A DNA stretch of 64,000 nt from Clostridium sp. CAG:768 (GTDB lineage: Bacteria > Cyanobacteriota > Vampirovibrionia > Gastranaerophilales > Gastranaerophilaceae): NCBI GenBank assembly GCA_000437435.1, contig FR899629.1, positions 162,137 through 226,136 on the forward strand, written 5' to 3'. The notes under the pieces were generated by a model that saw nothing but the letters and a program-made list of their open reading frames with translations, was not told the origin of the DNA and did not search any database. Every line of letters begins with the position of its first letter. Position 1 is the stretch's first letter. Shown here one piece after another: positions 58,567 through 64,000 of the stretch. The translations under genes were made by a program, and so were the position numbers.

Positions 58567-59367
58567 ATGCAAAACACAATCGAATTTATCAGGGAAAAAA
58601 CTAACAATTTTAAACCGGAAATAGCTATTGTTCTTGGTTCAGGACTTGGAGAACTAGCTGATGAATACTGTGATTATGCTATTCCTTATAATGAAATTCC
58701 TGACTTTATCAAATCTACCGTACATGGACATAAAGGAAGATTAGTTTTTGCAGAAATTCAAGGCAAAAAAGTTGTAATGATGCAAGGACGTAACCATTTT
58801 TATGAAGGACATTCAATGCAGGAAATAACTTATCCAATAAAAGTTATGAAAGCTCTTGGTATAAAAACTCTAATTCTTACAAACGCAGCAGGAGCTGTAA
58901 ACGAAGAATACAGACCTGCAGATTTAATGTTAATAACCGATCATATAAATCATATGGGCTCAAATCCTCTTATAGGTCCAAATGATGAAAAATTAGGTGA
59001 ACGTTTCCCTGATATGACAGAAGTCTATAAAAAATCATTAATTGAAATAGCAGAAAAATGTGCTAATGATCTAAATATAGATATTAAAAAAGGCGTATAT
59101 TGGGCAAATTCCGGACCGTCTTATGAAACACCTGCAGAAATAAAAATGATTAGAAAACTCGGCGGAGATGCTGTTGGAATGTCTACTGTACCGGAAGCTA
59201 TCGTAGGAAATTATTGCGGATTAAATATCTTAGGAATAAGTTGCATTACAAATGCTGCAAGTTCTGAAACAAGTGGAAAATTATCTCATGAAGAAGTTAT
59301 TGAAGCCGCAAATAGCGCAAAAATAAAATTTAAAAGCCTTATTTTATCAGTATTACAGCATTTATAA
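58567..59367 (+). CDS. Purine nucleoside phosphorylase (inosine/guanosine type)
   Basis: 266 residues from the ATG at 58567; an upstream ATG overlaps the ribosome binding site AAAAGGAG. Family blocks are IAIVLGSGLGELAD, VHGHKGRLVFAEIQGKKVVM, MQGRNHFYEGHSMQ, LTNAAGAVNEEY, GPSYETPAEI and AVGMSTVPE. It phosphorolyses inosine and guanosine in purine salvage. The trimeric PNP-I class is indicated by length and motifs. The terminator hairpin just upstream could attenuate it. Confidence 0.95.
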   Translation: MQNTIEFIREKTNNFKPEIAIVLGSGLGELADEYCDYAIPYNEIPDFIKSTVHGHKGRLVFAEIQGKKVVMMQGRNHFYEGHSMQEITYPIKVMKALGIKTLILTNAAGAVNEEYRPADLMLITDHINHMGSNPLIGPNDEKLGERFPDMTEVYKKSLIEIAEKCANDLNIDIKKGVYWANSGPSYETPAEIKMIRKLGGDAVGMSTVPEAIVGNYCGLNILGISCITNAASSETSGKLSHEEVIEAANSAKIKFKSLILSVLQHL

Positions 59368-59372
59368 AAAAT

Positions 59373-59402
59373 TTGTTAAATACTGTAAATTTTGTATATA
59401 CT
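59373..59402 (+). promoter_or_regulatory. Promoter of the 835-aa gene
   Basis: TTGTTA (59373-59378), an 18-base spacer and TATACT (59397-59402). It lies just after the phosphorylase stop and gives a 5' UTR of about 50 bases. Confidence 0.6.
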
Positions 59403-59459
59403 GCCACTTGTCAAAAAAACATGTTCAGTTAAAAATACATGACGGGAAGGAAAAAGACA

Positions 59460-61967
59460 ATGCTTATAGGAAGATTAACGAACTACGACACAGTGAAACA
59501 ACGACAAAAGTCAGCAGGAGAATTATCTCCAAAACATGTTCCTCTTTCTTCCGAGTTCATGTCATCAAAAAATTTAATAAACGAGAGACCTTTAAAAAGT
59601 ATTTCAAACGATTTATCTTTTAAAGGTCTTTCTTTTAATGGAGATAAAAAACAACCTCCAAAAGATGACAAAATGAAACCACTTCTTTACACTGTAGGAG
59701 CTTTAATAGCTACTGGTTTAGCTTTAAGATTTGCGCCAAGCTATAAAAAAGCTGGAGAATACAGCGTTAATGAATTCTTGCAATTTGCAAAAAAACATAC
59801 AGGAATAGAAAAAATTGGCAAAAACGGAGAAAAAATTCAATCTTCTATTGGCCAAGAATTATTTGAAAGTGTCAGAGATTCTGAACTTACAAAGAAAATG
59901 GTTGAAATCAACGGAGACAAAATCACTTTCAACAAAAAGACTATTCCACAACTTATATGGGACGGCTTAATTTATCCTGTAAAAATTCTACCTGCAGATA
60001 TCCTAAACGGGATTGTCACATTAGCAGGGAAAATCAAACCCCTTAAAGGCTGGGCAGACAAAACTCTGCAACAACCATTCTTTAAATCTATAAGACAACG
60101 TTCAAAAATAGACGCTAAAGTAAACTCTTTACGCGGCTTATTTGAAACAATGAAAGGTTTGAAAGATAAATCTGATGCTGAAATTTCATCAAAAATATTC
60201 AGACAATCAGTAAAAATGTTTGACCCAAAAACTGGCAACTATGATACAAAACATGAAAGATCTCTAAACAGATTAGTATCAGGTCTTCCTCCTGCAATAT
60301 TCCTTGCAAACGATGCTTATAACCTATCAAGAATGATGGATGATGACAAAAAAGCAGCATCTCACGAACAAAAAGTAAGATTTAACCAAGAAATGGCAAG
60401 AATTGGCTTCAATGCATACATCACACTTGTAACATTAGGTGCTTTAAATAAATACATCAACAATTCTAAAATGGGTATTATGTTGATGACAGCATTAACA
60501 ACTCTTACAACAGAAGCTTTCTCTCGTGTAATCAACGGTAAACACATTACAAGATTAACTCCAGAAGAAGCAAGAGCTGAAAATGAGAAAAATCACGCAC
60601 CAGAAGCTAATATTAAACCTGATTTATCATTCAAAGCATCAGAAAATAAAGAAGATAAAGAAAAACAACAAAAGCCTCTACTATCTTTAAATACAGTACT
60701 TAAAGCAGTAGGTGTAATTATTGGTGGAGGATTTGCAGTAAAAGGACTTAGAAAAGTTTCTTCAATAGATAATGCTTGGAAATCATTCTCTGGCTACTTC
60801 AAAAGACATTATAATGATTTAACACAAATTAAGGATTACAGAATTTCAAAAGAAAAATTCAATGAAATCACTAAAGTTCTTGATAAAAACGGCTTCAATA
60901 ATTTAGCTGAAGAATATAGAAACATCGCAAAAACAGCAACAAATCCTGACGGAACAATAAGTCTTGGAGCAAAAGATAAGAAAATTAAACCATTCGTAAA
61001 CTTCTTCTTAGCTCCATTCAAATTTGTATGGAAATACTGTACATTACCATACACAGTAATTGATGATGCAATTAAATCAATAAGTAAAAAATCAAGTTTC
61101 TTAAAATTAGACATAAGTGATAAAAATACTCTTAGCACAATTGTAGAAAATTATGCTAAAGAAAAAAATATTCCAAACACAAAAGCTCTTGAAGAATTTA
61201 TACAAAATGTTTCAAACGGCAAAATTGCAAAAAATACAAAATTATCAGCTGATCAAGAAGAATTACTAAGAAGAATTTCAAACGTATCATCTCTTGCAAC
61301 AAGTATTGAAAACATCGGACATCAAGCAGCTAAAAAGAACTTATCACCAAAAGAATTCCAAGATTATGTAAAAGACAATATCCTAAAATCTTTTAACGTT
61401 GATACAATGTCTAACGTATCTAACAGTGAATTATCAAATCTTGCAAAAAACGCAGCTCTGGCAGCTACAATCTGGTTCCTTATGACAGATAACTACAACA
61501 TGGTAATGTTGAAATCAAACGGGAACGATGTCGAAGGGGCTAAAACAAAATTCAAAGAAAGATTTGTACAAGAAGGTTCAAGATTATTCTATCAAACATT
61601 ATTAATTGACCTATTCAACAACACATTCAGCAAACAATATCACCAATCATTATTCGGAATGAGCTGGATTACATTCACAAATACAACAATAGGTGAATGG
61701 TTGACAAGAAAATCAGTAGGTATTGCAGTAGGAACACACTCAAGAGATCAATTAATTGCTCTTGAAGAAAAACAAGACAAAGCAACAGGCTTCACTAGAA
61801 AATACTATGACTTTATGAAACGATTAACAGGTAAACGTTCAATAAAATCTTACGAAGTTGCACCTAAAAATACAGAAACTAAAATAGATAATAATGAACA
61901 AGAAACTAAACAACAAAATATAAATTTTACAAATAATTCAAAACTTTCAAAAATGATTAAAGGCTAA
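59460..61967 (+). CDS. Internally duplicated membrane-associated protein, unknown function
   Basis: 835 residues from the ATG at 59460 (GGGAAGGAAAAAGAC upstream). Two diverged copies of one module are visible. The first starts near residue 52 (LSFKGLSFNGDKK...KPLLYTVGALIATG), the second near 395 (LSFKASENKEDK...KPLLSLNTVLKAVG). Later parts also align: DAYNLSRMM...KVRFNQEMARIGFNAYIT against DNYNMVMLK...KERFVQEGSRLFYQTLL. Each copy has an N-terminal hydrophobic segment and two or three hydrophobic helices near its end. The N-terminal LSFKGLSFNG is the Phe-x-Gly motif of this lineage. No known domain. The 156-aa gene follows directly. Confidence 0.85.
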   Translation: MLIGRLTNYDTVKQRQKSAGELSPKHVPLSSEFMSSKNLINERPLKSISNDLSFKGLSFNGDKKQPPKDDKMKPLLYTVGALIATGLALRFAPSYKKAGEYSVNEFLQFAKKHTGIEKIGKNGEKIQSSIGQELFESVRDSELTKKMVEINGDKITFNKKTIPQLIWDGLIYPVKILPADILNGIVTLAGKIKPLKGWADKTLQQPFFKSIRQRSKIDAKVNSLRGLFETMKGLKDKSDAEISSKIFRQSVKMFDPKTGNYDTKHERSLNRLVSGLPPAIFLANDAYNLSRMMDDDKKAASHEQKVRFNQEMARIGFNAYITLVTLGALNKYINNSKMGIMLMTALTTLTTEAFSRVINGKHITRLTPEEARAENEKNHAPEANIKPDLSFKASENKEDKEKQQKPLLSLNTVLKAVGVIIGGGFAVKGLRKVSSIDNAWKSFSGYFKRHYNDLTQIKDYRISKEKFNEITKVLDKNGFNNLAEEYRNIAKTATNPDGTISLGAKDKKIKPFVNFFLAPFKFVWKYCTLPYTVIDDAIKSISKKSSFLKLDISDKNTLSTIVENYAKEKNIPNTKALEEFIQNVSNGKIAKNTKLSADQEELLRRISNVSSLATSIENIGHQAAKKNLSPKEFQDYVKDNILKSFNVDTMSNVSNSELSNLAKNAALAATIWFLMTDNYNMVMLKSNGNDVEGAKTKFKERFVQEGSRLFYQTLLIDLFNNTFSKQYHQSLFGMSWITFTNTTIGEWLTRKSVGIAVGTHSRDQLIALEEKQDKATGFTRKYYDFMKRLTGKRSIKSYEVAPKNTETKIDNNEQETKQQNINFTNNSKLSKMIKG

Positions 61968-61971
61968 TAAA

Positions 61972-62442
61972 ATGATTCCAAAAATTAGTTCTTCAGACAA
62001 TAAAAATAATCCAAAACAAAATATAATACTTGCATCTACAGGTGGAATAGTTTGGGGAACAAAAGAAATTTTCAACACAAAAAACGAATTGCTTCAAAAT
62101 AGAAATACTTACAAAGTTTGGCTAAAAACAGTTACAGAAAGTAAAGAATCTGAATTAAAAAGAGAAGAGTTATATGAAAATATTTTATCACTTGCTAGAA
62201 AAGTCGATAAAATAAATACAAAACAAAATTGTGAACAACACGAAAGAGAAATTATAAATAAACTAAAAAACGAACGTAAAAACTTTTTAACAAGAAATAA
62301 AGAGTGTTTCAAACAACAAAAAAACATCATAAAAAAAGAAGCTCCTTTTAAAATTGCACTAAAAACGCTAGGTGGTGCAACTATAGGATTAGGAATAAGC
62401 CTTTTAATCAACTATATTAAAGATAGAACAAAGAAGAAGTAA
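61972..62442 (+). CDS. Small protein with two hydrophobic segments flanking a coiled coil
   Basis: 156 residues. A hydrophobic segment (about 16-30, IILASTGGIVWGTKEIF), a charged helical stretch and a second hydrophobic segment (about 133-148, GGATIGLGISLLINYI) are visible. It starts 4 bases after the 835-aa gene, with AAGGCTAATAAA as a weak ribosome binding site, and probably works with it. Its end overlaps the small membrane-protein gene on the other strand by 26 bases. Confidence 0.75.
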   Translation: MIPKISSSDNKNNPKQNIILASTGGIVWGTKEIFNTKNELLQNRNTYKVWLKTVTESKESELKREELYENILSLARKVDKINTKQNCEQHEREIINKLKNERKNFLTRNKECFKQQKNIIKKEAPFKIALKTLGGATIGLGISLLINYIKDRTKKK

Positions 62443-62623
62443 TATAACTTGTTTTTTGAGGATTAATCTCTTTATTGTTATTCTGCCAAAAGAAAAATCC
62501 GACAGCGATAGCTGCGACAAGAATTATAACCAAAAAGATTTTTGTTAAAATTGCAAAAATCTTTCCGATTATAAAAAGAACGATTATTATACCTAAACCT
62601 ATTAATAAAAAAGTAAAATCCAT
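62417..62623 (-). CDS. Small membrane protein
   Basis: 68 residues with two hydrophobic segments (about 5-30 and 33-49). Its ATG directly follows the plsY stop (TAAATG), so it is translationally coupled. The C-terminus overlaps the preceding convergent gene. No recognised family. Confidence 0.65.
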   Translation of the reverse strand: MDFTFLLIGLGIIIVLFIIGKIFAILTKIFLVIILVAAIAVGFFFWQNNNKEINPQKTSYITSSLFYL

Positions 62624-63229
62624 TTATCTAACCTTATTTTCTTCACCTTTAATAAGTCTTTGAATATTTGAACGATGAAGCCATATTATATACAAAGCTC
62701 CTAATGTGCAATAGCCTACATAAGCGATTGGAGCTTTAAACGCCCACATAATAAAAGGAGAAAGAGCTAAAGCGATAATAGAGCCTACAGATACATATCT
62801 TGAGAAAAATGTAATTACTGCCCATATCGCAGCAATAATTAATCCAACCTGCCAATTTAGAGCCAAAATAGTTCCAACTCCTGATGCTACAGATTTACCA
62901 CCTGTAAACTTTAAAAATATTGATTTACTGTGACCTAGAATTACAGCAATAGCAGCCAATACCGGCAACAATCCTATTCCTGTAAAAGATTTTGCAAACA
63001 TTGCAGCCAATACAACAGGCAAAGCTCCTTTAAAAGCATCTAATAAAAGAGTTATAAAAAACCATTTTTTACCCATAACTCTTTTCACATTAGTGGCACC
63101 AGTAGAACCTGAACCAATAGTTCTAATATCTTCCCCGGTAAAAGCTTTTACAATTATATACCCTGTAGGTATAGATCCAATTATATATGCGCTGATTACA
63201 ACCGCTAATAATTCCAATATTTTTTCCAT
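62624..63229 (-). CDS. plsY: Acyl-phosphate:glycerol-3-phosphate acyltransferase
   Basis: 201 residues with about five membrane helices. PlsY signatures are AYIIGSIPTGYIIVKAF, IRTIGSGSTGATNVKRVMG, AVILGHSKSIFLKFTGGKSV and ASGVGTILAL. It makes lysophosphatidic acid, the first step of phospholipid synthesis (with PlsX). Ribosome binding site AGAGGGGAATT. Here histidine-type GHs is GHSKS, where most PlsY have GHxxP; this is a minor variation. Confidence 0.95.
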   Translation of the reverse strand: MEKILELLAVVISAYIIGSIPTGYIIVKAFTGEDIRTIGSGSTGATNVKRVMGKKWFFITLLLDAFKGALPVVLAAMFAKSFTGIGLLPVLAAIAVILGHSKSIFLKFTGGKSVASGVGTILALNWQVGLIIAAIWAVITFFSRYVSVGSIIALALSPFIMWAFKAPIAYVGYCTLGALYIIWLHRSNIQRLIKGEENKVR

Positions 63230-63304
63230 AATTCCCCTCTCTTGTATGACAGATTATAACAAAGATGTTGTAATAATTCAACAATCTATTATAATATATA
63301 AATA

Positions 63305-64000
63305 ATGAAAAAGTTTTTAATTTTAATTTTATGTTTTCAATTTATCTTTCTTCCTGCATTTGCTGAATATGATTTTTCAGACGAAGCTCAAGCAGAATTT
63401 GACAAGCAAAGATTTCAACAAACGAATTTTAATCATACAGATTTTTCAAAAAAACGAAATAAAACAGAAATAAAAAACAACAATATAGAAAGATCTAATT
63501 ACACACCAATAGAATTAAATCAAGAAAAACCTATTAATCTTGAAACACAAACAATACCCAATAAAACTCTCACAGGCTCTGTAATAGAAATTCCTGAAGG
63601 TACAACTTTTTATATAACATTTGATTCAGGAATTAATTCAGGAAGTCTTGAAAAAAATGACAGACTAATTGCCTCTCTTACAAAAGATTTTGTATATAAC
63701 GGACTACTTATTGCGCCTGCAGGAAGTCTTGTATATGGGAATGCGACTTATGCAAAAAATGCAGGATATGCTTATGGAAGCGGAGCTTTAGAAATTAATT
63801 TCAATCAAATTATCACCACTGATGGTAATATAATTGCAATCTCTACAGAAAAAATTTATATAGAAGAAAAAAGTGAACGTGCAAAAAAAATGACAAGAGA
63901 TATGCTAATCGGGGCATTAGGCAGTATGGTAGTAGGAACCATTTTTACTGCAATAGGCGGTGGTGATGACTGGGGTAGAAATATGTTAATATATGGTGGG
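63305..64000 (+). CDS. Secreted protein of unknown function (cut by window end)
   Basis: 232 codons are open to the window end. A signal peptide (about 1-19, FLILILCFQFIFLPAFA) is followed by a disordered Asn/Gln/Lys-rich stretch (20-80). A beta-rich domain (about 90-190: IPEGTTFYITFDSG, NDRLIASLTKDFVYNGLLIA, PAGSLVYGNATYAKNAG) and a hydrophobic Gly-rich segment near 205-222 follow. The order of the beta domain vaguely recalls VirB10/TrbI barrels (PxGTxxxG), which is weak. A TATAAT box 9 bases before the ATG leaves almost no leader. Confidence 0.75.
   Translation, partial: MKKFLILILCFQFIFLPAFAEYDFSDEAQAEFDKQRFQQTNFNHTDFSKKRNKTEIKNNNIERSNYTPIELNQEKPINLETQTIPNKTLTGSVIEIPEGTTFYITFDSGINSGSLEKNDRLIASLTKDFVYNGLLIAPAGSLVYGNATYAKNAGYAYGSGALEINFNQIITTDGNIIAISTEKIYIEEKSERAKKMTRDMLIGALGSMVVGTIFTAIGGGDDWGRNMLIYGG

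Noticed and set aside
1..64000. CRISPR arrays, transposases, prophage genes
   Set aside because: None seen: no regular direct repeats with spacers, no transposase, integrase or phage structural genes were recognised.

Overview
The window is AT-rich (about 30% G+C by eye), densely coded, and carries a Gram-negative-type bacterial chromosome segment. It has an ordinary gene set: ribosomal proteins, FtsZ with SepF, MutL, a sigma-70 factor, an MCE/MlaD protein, TPR proteins and PilM/N/O type IV pilus assembly proteins. It also has a fermentative AdhE and orphan prepilins with the sequence FTLAEVLVTLGIIGVVSAMT. From family-level recognition, not a search, this combination suggests a gut member of the non-photosynthetic cyanobacterial sister class (Vampirovibrionia/Melainabacteria, order Gastranaerophilales). 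That assignment is an inference.

Layout. 1-5.0 kb: S10/spc ribosomal protein genes rpsC to rplR. A strong terminator and probable promoter split rpsN from rpsH, and transcription stops after rplR without rpsE-rpmD-rplO-secY. Two copies of an ~80-bp palindromic element lie in the gaps. 5.1-9.8 kb: DnaJ-like protein, prepilin 1, and gcvT-gcvH-gcvPA without gcvPB. 9.8-16.8 kb: tRNA-Val, tRNA-Cys, small unknowns, a TPM-domain protein, adhE with a Rex-like operator, and a rhodanese whose ribosome binding site lies in a 14-bp hairpin. 16.8-17.2 kb: gene-free, with a + strand terminator suggesting an unannotated small RNA. 17.2-24.5 kb: aspartokinase/TPR/HAD operon, histidine kinase, ComF, radical SAM, then PilO and a fused PilM-PilN. 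26.3-31.8 kb: nadA, rlmB, sigma factor, prepilin 2, rpsA, ispH. 31.9-36.0 kb: two large unknown proteins. 36.2-41.6 kb: aldolase, ftsZ, nadK, prepilin 3, sepF, YggS-family protein. 41.9-49.2 kb: TPR-glycosyltransferase, an mTERF-like repeat protein, an orphan DNA methyltransferase, a PiT-like permease, mutL, DAHP synthase. 49.3-64 kb: TPR proteins, queH, a VKOR-DsbA fusion, an MshEN-like protein, two LysM murein hydrolases, upp, an MCE protein, purine nucleoside phosphorylase, an internally duplicated 835-aa protein, plsY, and a secreted protein cut by the window end.

The most striking signal is in the three prepilin genes. Each carries a run of exactly ten G on its coding strand, starting in codon 10, and with ten G every reading frame from the ribosome-binding-site ATG stops after 15 codons. 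With eleven G all three would encode a prepilin with a 21-residue leader followed by FTLAEV. This looks like a phase-variable (slipped-strand) prepilin family, here read in the OFF state. Around the tract, loci 1 and 2 share a 43-nt DNA block with one mismatch, although the adjacent coding sequence differs at many synonymous sites. In all three genes a segment just after the tract is complementary to the Shine-Dalgarno sequence.

Other signals of interest are the mTERF-like helical repeats, an internal duplication in a membrane protein, apparently leaderless promoters at several starts, and a repeated F-x-G motif near the N-termini of several otherwise unrelated lineage-type proteins.
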